Below, piece by piece: positions 1 through 9,625 of a stretch of 64,000 nt of DNA. A program made the translations under genes and the position numbers. Source of the DNA: Actinomycetota bacterium (GTDB taxonomy: Bacteria > Actinomycetota > Actinomycetes > Nanopelagicales > Nanopelagicaceae). The notes beneath the pieces are model-generated. The model was given only the letters and a program-made list of their open reading frames with translations, did no database searches and was not told the origin of the DNA. Positions within the stretch are counted from its first letter, which is position 1, and each line of letters opens with the position of its first letter. Location of the stretch: assembly GCA_003569265.1 (NCBI GenBank), contig BGON01000003.1, positions 22,062 through 86,061 of the forward strand, read 5' to 3'.

Positions 1-320
1 GCTGCATCAATGGGTCAGTTCCTTCTCACCTCTGGAACTAAGGGAAGCGTTATGCAACTAATAGCTCTCGTATCTTGATGCACCAGCCACTGGGTGGAAT
101 TGGTGGAACAGCAATTGATATTCGTATTCAGGCAGAGCAGATGGCGATTACAAAGCAAACTCTTTCAGAGCTCAACGCCTTGCACACCGGCCAAACTCTA
201 GAAAAGATTCTTGCAGACTCAGATCGAGATAATTGGTTCAACGCCAAGGATGCTAAGGATTACGGCTTTGTGGATCATGTAGTGACTTCTTTGGGACAAA
301 TCACAGGAGGGAAAGCGTAA
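1..320 (+). CDS. clpP1: ATP-dependent Clp protease proteolytic subunit, C-terminal part (first of two clpP), frameshifted
   Basis: C-terminal part of a ClpP serine peptidase; the start lies before the window. ClpP forms the proteolytic chamber fed by ClpX or ClpC. Bases 1-45 read [15 protein letters not shown], which carries the ClpP active-site serine motif (ASMG), and from about base 58 a second frame gives [12 protein letters not shown], the conserved segment with the catalytic histidine region. The two frames join if one A is restored in the short A run near base 50 (GGAAGCG for GGAAAGCG), so this is a likely sequencing error. The stop TAA at 318-320 shares its last A with the ATG of the second clpP gene, as in the usual actinobacterial tandem clpP1-clpP2 pair. 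Confidence 0.9.
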
Positions 321-941
321 TGACATTTCAAGAGATTAACTCACGCTACGTTCTTCCAACTGTTGAAGAAAAAACTGCCTATGGATACAAGCGCCAAGAT
401 CCATACACGAAGCTTTTTGAAGAGCGCATCATTTTCATGGGTCAGCCAATTGATGACACAGTTGCAAACGATGTAATGGCCCAGCTCTTGACTCTGGAAT
501 CTATGGATCCAGATCGCGACATCATGATCTACATCAACTCACCTGGTGGATCTTTCACTGCCCTCACTGCTATCTATGACACGATGCAGTTTGTGCGCCC
601 AGATATCAGCACGATTGCTTGGGCCAAGCAGCATCTGCTGCGCAGTCATTCTTGCAGGAGGTGCACAAGGGAAAGCGTTACGCCCTAGAGCACTCACGTA
701 TCTTGATTCACCAACCTTCATCAGAGGGTGGCGGTCAGGCATCTGATATTGAAATTCAAGCGCGCGAAATCGATCGAATCACTCGCCTGCAGGAAGATCT
801 TTTATCACGCCACGTTGTGAAGTCTTCTGAAGAGATTCGCAAGACATCGAGCGCGACAAGATTCTTACAGCGGCAGAAGCTGTTGAGTATGGAATCATCG
901 ATCAGGTATTGGCATCACGTAAGGCCAAGCCAACTAAGTAA
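320..941 (+). CDS. clpP2: ATP-dependent Clp protease proteolytic subunit (second clpP), several frameshifts
   Basis: Second ClpP subunit; with the upstream gene it would form the mixed two-ring ClpP of Actinobacteria. The intact N-terminal half reads through YINSPGGS to about base 620. Homology then requires a lost G near 622 (giving WGQAASAA), a lost G near 641 and an extra G near 669 (restoring [16 protein letters not shown]), and a lost base near 844 (restoring the C-terminus that ends KAKPTK, stop 939-941). The ASAA element holds the active-site serine. Restored length is about 207 residues, normal for ClpP. Four indels in 620 bp in an essential gene argue for poor sequence quality here rather than decay. 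Confidence 0.9.
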
Positions 942-1111
942 TCTTTCTATGAAACTATTTGAGGCGGGCTCCCTTTGCTCTTATGAGGGATACCGTCTCT
1001 TGTGGTTTAGCAATACTAATTTTCTTCGTTGTCAGACTACATGTGCCTATTAATTATTCTCAGGGCGAACAGAGATAAGCGTAAAGGGCCCACATAAAAC
1101 CGCTAAAGATC

Positions 1112-1117
1112 TAAAAT
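1112..1117 (+). promoter_or_regulatory. Probable -10 box of a leaderless clpX promoter
   Basis: TAAAAT ends 6 nt before the clpX ATG at 1124, the spacing expected when transcription starts at the start codon itself. There is no good Shine-Dalgarno sequence before the ATG. The 942-1111 stretch between clpP2 and clpX has no other feature I can support. Confidence 0.5.
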
Positions 1118-1123
1118 TTAGCC

Positions 1124-2384
1124 ATGACCAGAATCGGTGAAACAAGCGACTTGCTCAAGTGTTCCTTCTGCGGTAAAACTCAGAAGCAAGTTAAAAAACT
1201 CATTGCCGGACCTGGCGTTTATATCTGCGATGAATGTATTGAACTCTGTAATGAGATCATCGTTGAAGAGCTCTCCGAAGCCTCATCCCTTGGTCTTGCA
1301 GAGCTTCCTAAGCCACAAGAGATCTTTGAGTTCCTAGATCAATATGTCATCGGACAAGACGCGCAAAGAAGTCACTGTCAGTTGCGGTGTATAACCATTA
1401 CAAGCGCGTGCAAAGTGGTAATCGTGAAGATCAAATTGAATTAGCTAAATCAAATATCTTGCTCCTTGGCCCAACTGGTTGCGGTAAGACTCTGATGGCT
1501 CAAACTCTTGCGCGCATGCTCAATGTTCCTTTTGCTATCGCTGATGCAACTGCGTTAACAGAGGCTGGCTATGTGGGTGAAGATGTTGAAAACATTTTGC
1601 TCAAGCTCCTGCAAGCTGCTGATTACGATGTTAAGAAGGCAGAAACAGGAATTATCTATATCGATGAAATCGATAAGGTTGCCCGTAAATCTGAGAATCC
1701 ATCGATTACTCGAGATGTTTCCGGTGAAGGTGTTCAGCAAGCGTTATTGAAGATTCTTGAAGGAAACTGTTGCATCTGTGCCACCACAAGGTGGTCGCAA
1801 GCACCCACACCAAGAGTTCATTCAAATCGACACAACTAATGTTCTCTTCATTGTTGGTGGGGCATTTTCTGGACTTGAAAAGATTATTGAAAGCCGTGTT
1901 GGTAAATCAGGTGTGGGCTTTAATGCCACTTTGCAAGATGCAAATGATAAGAATCGTAAAGATATCTTTGGCCGATGTTATGCCTGAGGATCTCTTGAAG
2001 TTTGGAATGATTCCTGAGTTCATTGGCCGCTTGCCAGTTCTCACCAGTGTTGAGAACTTGGACAAAGAAGCACTCATGCAGATTTTAACTGAGCCAAAGA
2101 ACGCTCTTGTGAAGCAGTACCAACGCCTCTTTGATCTAGATACGTGGAGTTAGAGTTTGATGGCCCAGCACTTGTTGCGATTGCAGATCTTGCGCTGGAT
2201 CGTGGAACTGGTGCTCGTGGCCCTTCGCGCAATCCTGGAATCAACGCTTTTGAGTGTGATGTATGACGTTCCTAGCCGTGGCGATGTAGCTAAAGTCATT
2301 GTGAACAAAGATTGCATCGAAAATGGGGCGCAACCGCAATTTATTAAACGAACTGGTGATATTCCAAAGCGCTCACGCCAGTAA
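1124..2384 (+). CDS. clpX: ClpX, ATP-binding unfoldase subunit of Clp protease, multiple frameshifts
   Basis: Hexameric AAA+ unfoldase that feeds substrates to ClpP. The N-terminal zinc-binding domain shows CSFC and CDEC; the AAA+ domain shows the Walker A GPTGCGKT near 1470-1493 and the Walker [10 protein letters not shown] near 1654-1680; the C-terminal domain ([10 protein letters not shown], then DVPSRGDV) is present. The gene is split over five reading-frame segments. Indels implied by homology: lost G near 1362, extra A near 1764, extra G near 1971, lost base near 2142 and extra C near 2223. Repairing them gives one continuous protein of about 420 residues, the family's normal length. 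All conserved motifs survive, so this is almost certainly an intact gene damaged by sequencing error. Confidence 0.92.
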
Positions 2385-2412
2385 AAGGTCAAGAGGAGAA
2401 GAGCGCGTAATC

Positions 2413-2418
2413 TAGACT
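2413..2418 (+). promoter_or_regulatory. Probable -10 box of a leaderless valS promoter
   Basis: TAGACT ends 7 nt before the valS ATG at 2426; the same hexamer at the same spacing precedes ndk and betA. No Shine-Dalgarno sequence is seen. Confidence 0.55.
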
Positions 2419-2425
2419 GCTCCTT

Positions 2426-5000
2426 ATGTCCGGCGACCTAGCTTCCAGTTTTTCACCAGCTGATATCGAAGCAACCCTGTATCAAAAGTGGGTCAGTGCC
2501 GGCTACTTCACAGCGGACGCATCATCTAGCAAACCTGCCTTCTCAATTGTTCTGCCGCCACCCAATGTGACAGGTTGTTTACATATCGGTCACGCACTCG
2601 ATCAAACTCTTCAAGATTGCTTATCTCGCATGAAGCGCATGAAGGTTTTGAAGTTCTATGGCTTCCAGGAATGGACCATGCAGGGATTGCAACACAAAAC
2701 GTTGTTGAAAAGCAGTTAGCTACAGGTGGTAAATCTCGTCATGATTTAGGACGCGAGGAGTTTGTTAAGAAAGTTTGGGAGTGGAAGAGCGAGTCTGGCG
2801 GTGCAATCCTTGAGCAGATGAAGCGCCTTGGTTCATCAGTTGATTGGTCACGTGAGCGCTTCACCATGGATGAGGCGATGTCTAACTCTGTACTTACTTT
2901 GTTTAAGAAGATGCATGATGCGGGCCTGATTTATCGCGCAGAGCGAATAATTAACTGGTGTCCTCGCTGTCTTACTGCGCTCTCAGATATTGAAGTTGAA
3001 CACCAGGATGATTCAGGTGAGTTTGTTTCAGTTCGCTATGGTGAAGGTGAACAAAGCATCACCGTTGCAACAACACGTCCAGAGACAATGATGGGTGATG
3101 GCGCAGTTGCCGTACATCCAGATGATCCACGCTATAAGCACATGGTTGGCACATCAGTATTGCTTCCACTTGTTAACCGCATGATTCCAATCATTGCCGA
3201 TGAGTTAGTAGACCCTGATTTTGGAACGGGCGCCGTAAAAGTAACTGCAGCCCATGATCCTAATGACTTTGAAATGGCCGTTCGCCACAATGTTCCATTC
3301 GTTGTGATTATGAATGAGCACGGTGTCATGGATGGCACTGGAACAGAGTTTGATGGCATGGATCGATTTGAAGCACGCGTGGCTGTGGTTAAAAAACTAC
3401 GCTCCATGGGGCGCATCGTTGCTGAAAAACGTCCATACATTCACGCAGTGGGGCACTGCTCACGCTGTGAGATAACGATTGAACCACGTTTATCTAAGCA
3501 GTGGTTTGTAAAGGTTGCACCTCTTGCCAAAGCTTCAGCTGATGCTGTGCGCAAAGGTTTGGTAACAATTGAACCTAAAGAGTTAGAGCCACGTTATTTT
3601 GATTGGGTAGATAACATGCATGACTGGTGTATTTCTCGCCAGTTATGGTGGGGTCACCGCATTCCTGTTTGGTATGGACCAGATAATGAAGTTGTAGTTG
3701 TTGGCCCAGGTGAATCAGCACCTGCCGGTTACACACAAGATCCAGATGTTTTAGATACCTGGTTCTCATCAGGCCAATGGGCATTTTCAACATTTGGATG
3801 GCCAGAAAAAACCGCTGATTTAGCTAAGTTCTATCCCACTTCAGTTCTAGTGACCGGTTATGACATCTTGTTCTTCTGGGTTGTGCGCATGATGATGATG
3901 AGTACTTTTGCCATGGATGGTATTCCACCCTTTAAAACCATCATGTTACATGGATTGGTGCGCGATCAATTTGGCAAAAAGATGTCAAAGAGCCGTGGAA
4001 ATGTTATTGACCCCATTGAGTTTATGGACAAATACGGCGCAGATGCTTTGCGCTTTACATTGGCGCGCGGTGCTAACCCAGGCACAGATCAAGCGCTTGC
4101 TGAAGACTGGATTAGCGGCTCACGTAATTTTGCTACCAAGCTGTGGAATGCAACACGCTTTGCCATGATGAATGGGGCAACTGTTGAAGGTGAACTTCCA
4201 GCCGTTGATTCACTGAATGCTATTGATAAGTGGATTTTGAGCCGATTATCAGAGACTGTCTCTGAAGTTGATTCACTGCTTGAAAGGTATGAGTTTGCTC
4301 GTGCATGTGAGATTTTGTATCACTTTGCTTGGGATGATCTTTGTGACTGGTACTTAGAGCTTTCAAAGGAAGTTTTTGCTGGAGATGATTCAGCTAAGAC
4401 CAAGCGCGTTCTAGGCCATGTTCTTGATCAACTCTTGCGCCTTTTGCACCCAGTGATGCCATTTATTACTGAGCAACTATGGACGAGCTTAACTGGGGCG
4501 GAATCACTTGTTGTTGCTAGGTGGCCTATGGCAGATGCCGCACACGTTGATAAAGCCTCAGAGAAGCTCGTACGCAGATGCAAGAGATTATTACCGATGT
4601 TCGCAGGTTTAGAAATGATCAAGGAATTAAGACTTCCCTCAAGATTCCTGCCAGATTTGTTGCAAAGGGCACAATTGCCGATTACTCAAGCGCTATGGCA
4701 TTTGTTTTGCGTCTTGAGCTAGGCGAGATTGTGCCAAGTGCAAAGGTTGAAATCGGTTCAGTAAAGGTGGAGTTCGACTTAACTGGATCGATTGATGTTC
4801 TTGCCGAGCGCGCACGCTTAGAGAAAGATTTAGCTGCAGCGATAAAGGATAAGCAAACTGCCGAAGTTAAACTCAACAATGATGGTTTCATGGCTAAGGC
4901 ACCAGAAGAGGTTGTTGTCGAAATCCGTGAACGTCTTGCTAAAACTAGTTCTGACATCGAACGAATTACTGCCCAGCTTGGCGCGCTCCCCAAAGCATGA
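2426..5000 (+). CDS. valS: Valyl-tRNA synthetase, two frameshifts
   Basis: Class I aminoacyl-tRNA synthetase charging tRNA-Val. It has the HIGH motif (LHIGHAL) near residue 52, the CP1 editing domain ([10 protein letters not shown]), the KMSKS loop (KKMSKSRGN) and the C-terminal coiled-coil domain ([15 protein letters not shown]). Two single-base losses break it: a G near 2645, which restores [17 protein letters not shown], and a G near 4573, which restores [17 protein letters not shown]. Repaired length is about 858 residues, normal for ValS. The stop TGA overlaps the ATG of folC (ATGA at 4997-5000), so the two are translationally coupled. Confidence 0.95.
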
Positions 5001-6342
5001 TTATTTCACCTGATGATCAAGAGCGCGTTGACGCTATTGAGCAAGCGCTACTAGCGCGCTGGCCTGAAGTAAGAATTGATCCAACAACGGAGCGCATTGC
5101 AGCCCTTATGGATATTTTAGGTTCCCGCAACTGACCTATCCAACAATTCATGTTGGTGGAACAAATGGAAAGACCACCACAACAAGAATGATTGATTCTT
5201 TACTCTTTGCTCATGGTTTGCGCACTGGTCGCTTTACTAGTCCACATCTTGAAACCTACCGTGAGCGCATTGCTATTAATGGCCAACCCATTGATCCCAA
5301 GGATTTAATCTTTGCTTATAACGACATTGCTGCTTATTTAGATTTGATGGATGAAAAGTTCGAACATCCCATCTCATTCTTTGAAGCAATCACAGCCCTT
5401 GGCTTTGTTGCCTTTGCTGAGCACCCTGTAGATGTTGGTGTTATTGAAGTTGGCATGGGTGGGCAGTGGGATGCAACCAATGTTGTTGATGCTGATGTCT
5501 CAGTAATCATGCCAATTGGCTTTGATCACATGGAATATCTAGGAAATACGCTCCATGAAATCGCTGCAACTAAGGCTGGAATCATTAAAGAAGGCGGCTT
5601 TATAGTCTTAGCTCAACAAGAGCCAGAGGCAGCTAAAGAGTTGATTCGCAAAGCTGCAGAGGTTGGCGCAGATGTTGTGCGAGAAGGTGTTGAGTACTCA
5701 GTTTCCTCAAGAGCCATTGCAGTTGGAGGACAGCTCTTAACTATTCAAGGTTTGCACGATACATACGATGACATCTTCCTACCCCTCCATGGCAAGCACC
5801 AAGCAGCAAACGCTGCTAGTGCATTAGTTGCAGTGGAAGCTTTCTTTGGTGATCAACCGTTAGATATTGAAGCGGTGCGCGCAGGTTTTGCTGCAGTGAC
5901 TTCACCTGGTCGTTGTGAGGTTGTGCACCGTGATCCGACAGTGATTTTGGATGCTGCACACAATCCACATGGTGCTAAAGCCTTAGCCCAGACGCTTAAG
6001 AGCGAATTTAACTTTGATGAGATTGTGGCCGTTGTGGGTGTTTTTGGCGATAAAGACGCCCTTGGAATCTTGCAAGAGCTAGAGCCAGTTGTTGATCATG
6101 TCATTGTGACTCAAAGTTCTTCTTCTCGGGCCATGTCATCTTCGGATTTAGAAAAGCTAGCAACTAGAGTTTTTGGCAATGATCGTGCCTTTGAAGTCAA
6201 AGATTTATACTTAGCCCTTGATCGCGCCGTAGGGGCTGCCACGAGACCGTTGAGTGAAGACACTGTTGGGATTATTGTGACTGGCTCAGTTGTCACAGTT
6301 GGTGAAGCCCGAACCTATATGAGAAAGAAGTTTGTTAAATGA
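4997..6342 (+). CDS. folC: Bifunctional folylpolyglutamate/dihydrofolate synthase, one frameshift
   Basis: Adds glutamates to (dihydro)folates, producing the retained cofactors used by the C1 enzymes encoded later in this window. The ATG at 4997 overlaps the valS stop. A lost C in the CCC run near 5129 breaks the frame; repairing it gives GSPQLTYPTIHVGGTNGKT, which holds the Mur-ligase P-loop (GTNGKT). Downstream are TSPHL, the metal-site region (IEVGMGGQWDATN) and the ligase C-domain motif LDAAHNPHG. Length after repair is about 448 residues, typical for FolC. The stop overlaps the start of the DUF4233 gene. Confidence 0.93.
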
Positions 6343-6674
6343 AAGTTTTAGGAGCAACTGTTCTTGTTATGGAGAGCTTGAGTTTAGGTTTCGCGATTTT
6401 GCTTGCAACGAAAGATCAACCTACAGCTGCCCTCATTTATGGTTCAGTCATCTCATTGCTTCTTTTTCTCAACGCCGGCATTCTCAAGCGACGTTCAGGT
6501 TTATATATCGGCTCGGTTTTGCAGATTTTCATGATCAGTTTCGGCTTTTTCGTCCCATCCTTTTTTATCATTGGGGTGATTTTCATAGGACTATGGGCCG
6601 CAGCCATTATTGTGGGCCGCAAGGGAGAATCTGCGCGGGCGGCTCTGGTGGCACAGGCAGGGGAGAAGGGCTAA
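6339..6674 (+). CDS. Small DUF4233-type membrane protein
   Basis: A 111-residue, very hydrophobic protein with about four predicted membrane segments (residues roughly 5-22, 28-47, 52-72 and 75-95) and a short charged tail. Its ATG overlaps the folC stop (ATGA), so it is translated with folC. A small membrane protein of the DUF4233 family follows folC in many Actinobacteria; I assign it by that position, size and composition rather than by a firm motif. Its function is unknown to me. Confidence 0.7.
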   Translation: MKVLGATVLVMESLSLGFAILLATKDQPTAALIYGSVISLLLFLNAGILKRRSGLYIGSVLQIFMISFGFFVPSFFIIGVIFIGLWAAAIIVGRKGESARAALVAQAGEKG

Positions 6675-6680
6675 TAGACT
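6675..6680 (+). promoter_or_regulatory. Probable -10 box of a leaderless ndk promoter
   Basis: TAGACT ends 6 nt before the ndk GTG at 6687, just after the DUF4233 stop. It supports GTG as the true start. Confidence 0.5.
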
Positions 6681-6686
6681 AGGCGG

Positions 6687-7106
6687 GTGAGTACTGAGAA
6701 AACCCTAATCCTGGTTAAGCCAGACGGAGTCCGTCGTGGTTTAGTGGGCGAAGTTATTTCTCGTGTTGAAACAAAGGGATATTCTATCGAAGCGTTACGT
6801 TTACTTAAGGCTGATCGCGCATTACTTGAACAACACTATGCAGAACATCTTGGTAAGCCATTTTATGAGCCACTCGTTGAGTTCATGATGTCAGGACCAA
6901 TTGTTGCAATGATTGCTTCAGGTAATCGTGTAATCGAGGGATTTCGTTCCTTAGCTGGAGTTACTGATCCAACAGTTGCAGCGCCCGGAACAATCCGTGG
7001 TGACTTAGCTGGGGATCAAGGCACCAAAGTAGTTCAGAATATTGTGCACGGCTCAGATTCACCTGAATCAGCTGCGCGTGAGATTCAAATTTTCTTCCCT
7101 AAATAA
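6687..7106 (+). CDS. ndk: Nucleoside diphosphate kinase
   Basis: Transfers the terminal phosphate from ATP to nucleoside diphosphates via a phosphohistidine. The 139-residue length is typical. It starts [13 protein letters not shown], has TIRGD in the nucleotide site, and has the catalytic histidine motif NIVHGSDS near residue 118. The start is GTG at 6687, fixed by homology and by the -10 box just upstream. It sits between folC and mreB, as in other Actinobacteria. Confidence 0.97.
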   Translation: MSTEKTLILVKPDGVRRGLVGEVISRVETKGYSIEALRLLKADRALLEQHYAEHLGKPFYEPLVEFMMSGPIVAMIASGNRVIEGFRSLAGVTDPTVAAPGTIRGDLAGDQGTKVVQNIVHGSDSPESAAREIQIFFPK

Positions 7107-7123
7107 TCAAGGAGTACAAAAGT

Positions 7124-8161
7124 ATGAGCACACAGAGCAGAATGTCTTTCATCGGTCGTGATATGGCCGTTGACCTTGGAACTGCAAACACGCTTGTTTA
7201 TGTGCGCGGACGTGGAATTGTTTTGAATGAGCCATCTGTTGTTGCCGTCAATCAAGATACTGGTGGGATTTTAGCCGTTGGTCTTGAGGCCAAGAAGATG
7301 ATTGGCCGTACTCCAGGAAATATCGTTGCCATTCGCCCACTTAAAGATGGTGTGATTGCAGACTTTGAGACAACTGAGCGCATGCTGCGTTACTTTATTC
7401 AAAAGGTGCACCGCCGTCGTTACTTGGCAAAGCCAAGAATTGTTGTGTGCGTTCCATCAGGTATCACTGGTGTTGAGCAGCGCGCAGTTAAAGATGCGGC
7501 ATATGCAGCTGGTGCTCGTAAGGTTTACATTATTGAGGAGCCAATGGCAGCAGCTATTGGTGCTGGTCTTCCAATCCACGAACCAACAGGAAACATGGTT
7601 GTAGACATTGGTGGAGGCACTACTGAGGTTGCAGTTATCTCACTGGGCGGAATTGTGTGTTCACTTTCAATTCGCGTAGGCGGAGATGAGCTCGATCAAT
7701 CGATTATTAACTGGGTTAAGCGTGAATTCTCACTACTTTTGGGAGAGCGCACGGCAGAGGAAATCAAGATGGCTATCGGTTCTGCTTATCCATTAGCTGG
7801 TGAAAACGACGCTGAAATTCGCGGTCGCGACTTAGCAACAGGATTACCAAAGACAATCGTTGTCTCTGCTGCAGAGATTCGCAAAGCACTTGAAGAACCA
7901 GTTAATGCCATTGTTAATGCAGTTAAGAGCACACTCGATAAGACTCCTCCAGAGCTTGCATCAGATTTGATGGATCGTGGAATTGTTCTTACAGGTGGCG
8001 GTGCTTTGCTCAAGGGTCTTGATGAGCGTCTTCGTAAAGAAACTGGAATGCCTATTCACATTGCTGAGCGTCCATTGGATGCAGTGGTTGAAGGCTCTGG
8101 AAAATGTATCGAAGAGTTTGAGGCTTTAGAGAAGGTCTTAATCTCCGAACCTCGTCGATAG
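7124..8161 (+). CDS. mreB: Rod shape-determining protein MreB
   Basis: Actin-like ATPase that forms filaments under the membrane and directs lateral wall synthesis. At 345 residues it is full length. Visible actin-fold elements are the phosphate-1 loop ([11 protein letters not shown], near residue 17), [14 protein letters not shown], the phosphate-2 loop DIGGGTTE (near residue 160) and the adenosine motif [10 protein letters not shown] (near residue 290). A clear Shine-Dalgarno AAGGAG lies 9 nt before the ATG. It opens an elongation operon mreB-mreC-mreD-mrdA-rodA, so the cell is probably a rod or vibrioid at least in part of its cycle. Confidence 0.97.
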   Translation: MSTQSRMSFIGRDMAVDLGTANTLVYVRGRGIVLNEPSVVAVNQDTGGILAVGLEAKKMIGRTPGNIVAIRPLKDGVIADFETTERMLRYFIQKVHRRRYLAKPRIVVCVPSGITGVEQRAVKDAAYAAGARKVYIIEEPMAAAIGAGLPIHEPTGNMVVDIGGGTTEVAVISLGGIVCSLSIRVGGDELDQSIINWVKREFSLLLGERTAEEIKMAIGSAYPLAGENDAEIRGRDLATGLPKTIVVSAAEIRKALEEPVNAIVNAVKSTLDKTPPELASDLMDRGIVLTGGGALLKGLDERLRKETGMPIHIAERPLDAVVEGSGKCIEEFEALEKVLISEPRR

Positions 8162-8173
8162 GTTTATTAGAAG

Positions 8174-9097
8174 ATGCGTTACGGCGGAGAGGGTCGTACC
8201 CGTCTTCTCTTAATCATTTTAATCGTTACTGCGCTATTTCTTATTACCTTAGATTTACGTGGAGTTGCAGTTCTAGATGGTGCGCGTCAAGGCACTCAGA
8301 CAATCCTTTCACCTTTCCAAAAGGCTGGAAACTTCATTCTCACGCCAGTGAAGAACTTCGTTACCGATGTTACGCACTTAGGCCGCACACGCAATCAAAT
8401 TGAAAAGCTACGTGCTGATAATGCCAAGCTAAAGGCCGACTTACTCAATCGTAAAAACGCTGATGCTCAGCTCAAGCAGCTTGAATCGATTTTGGATTTA
8501 GCAGGCACTGCTGGATATAAAGTAGTTAATACAAAAGTTATTAGCCAAGGTTCTAGTCAATCTTTCTCTCAAACTGTAACTATTGATAGTGGCTCCAATG
8601 CTGGAATAAAGAAAAATATGACTGTACTTTCACAAAGTGGAATTGCTGGAGTTGTGAAAGAAGTTTATCCAACGAGTGCCTTGGTAATGCTTGCATCTGA
8701 TCCAGCCTTTAAAGTCGGTGTTCGCATTGCAGGAACCCAACAAATAGGCATTTTAACTGGCCGGGGTTCACGCTCTGGTTCACTGCAATTACTTGATAAT
8801 TTAATAACAGTAAAAGTGGGCGATGTATTACTAGCCCGTGGAAGTGTGGCAAATCGTCCCTTTGTTCCTGGAGTTCCAGTTGGTTATGTAACTGCCGTTG
8901 ATAACTCTGCAGGAGAAATCGCCCAAAATGCCACAGTTCGTTACTACACAAATTTCGGTGGACTTGGTGTTCTGGCAGTTGTTGTTGCTGCTTCACCTTC
9001 TAATCCAGGTGATGCACTTGTTCCAACTAAGCCAACCCCAACTCCCATTCCAACGGTCACGGTTTATGTAACACCATCACCGTCTCCAACAAAGTAG
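8174..9097 (+). CDS. mreC: Rod shape-determining protein MreC
   Basis: Periplasm-facing scaffold linking MreB filaments to PBP2 and RodA. The protein has 307 residues: one N-terminal membrane helix (about residues 9-28), a coiled coil (residues 70-105, rich in K, L and N), two beta-barrel subdomains (VSQSGIAGVVKEV, then PVGYVTAV) and a Pro/Thr-rich C-terminal tail (PTKPTPTPIPT). It starts 12 nt after mreB and ends 6 nt before mreD. Confidence 0.93.
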   Translation: MRYGGEGRTRLLLIILIVTALFLITLDLRGVAVLDGARQGTQTILSPFQKAGNFILTPVKNFVTDVTHLGRTRNQIEKLRADNAKLKADLLNRKNADAQLKQLESILDLAGTAGYKVVNTKVISQGSSQSFSQTVTIDSGSNAGIKKNMTVLSQSGIAGVVKEVYPTSALVMLASDPAFKVGVRIAGTQQIGILTGRGSRSGSLQLLDNLITVKVGDVLLARGSVANRPFVPGVPVGYVTAVDNSAGEIAQNATVRYYTNFGGLGVLAVVVAASPSNPGDALVPTKPTPTPIPTVTVYVTPSPSPTK

Positions 9098-9103
9098 TTA
9101 AAG

Positions 9104-9625
9104 ATGTTGACCCGACAGATTTCACTTTCTGCGCCGATATTTCTATTCATCTTCCTTTTTCAAGAAGCAGTAGTCAATCAATTCAAACTGCCGGGTGGGG
9201 GATTCTCACTCTTCGCAATCTTCGCACTCATTTGGGCAGTAATTAGCACACCAGAGATTGCAGCGCTCACAGGTTTTGGTGCAGGAATATTGATGGATAT
9301 GTCACAAAGTGCAGGTGGTCCTGTGGGTCAATGGACTCTGATCATGATTATTATTTGTTATGGAGTCTCATACCTGGGTTACGGTGATGGCAATATCAAT
9401 GGAAACCCAATAGGTGTCGTTTTCTTCGTAGTTGTTGCCAACCTAATTACTGGACTACTTTTCCTTGCAAGCAGTGCATTGTTGGGTGTTACAACAGGCA
9501 GTTCCGCACAAATCCTTCTTACTCTGCTCGGTCACTCACTGTGGACCCTAGTCATTACCCCTATCGTGCTGCCAGTATTTTCATTTATGCACAATTTTGT
9601 CTTTGAAACGCGAACAGTGTTATGA
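9104..9625 (+). CDS. mreD: Rod shape-determining protein MreD
   Basis: Small integral membrane partner of MreC. It is 173 residues, almost entirely hydrophobic, with about five membrane segments and short loops. Sequence motifs are weak in this family; the assignment rests on size, topology and its place between mreC and mrdA. Its stop overlaps the ATG of mrdA by 4 nt. Confidence 0.85.
   Translation: MLTRQISLSAPIFLFIFLFQEAVVNQFKLPGGGFSLFAIFALIWAVISTPEIAALTGFGAGILMDMSQSAGGPVGQWTLIMIIICYGVSYLGYGDGNINGNPIGVVFFVVVANLITGLLFLASSALLGVTTGSSAQILLTLLGHSLWTLVITPIVLPVFSFMHNFVFETRTVL

Noticed and set aside
320..2384. Programmed frameshifting in clpP2 and clpX
   Set aside because: Too many shifts, in both directions, at varied sites without slippery sequences; sequencing error explains them better.
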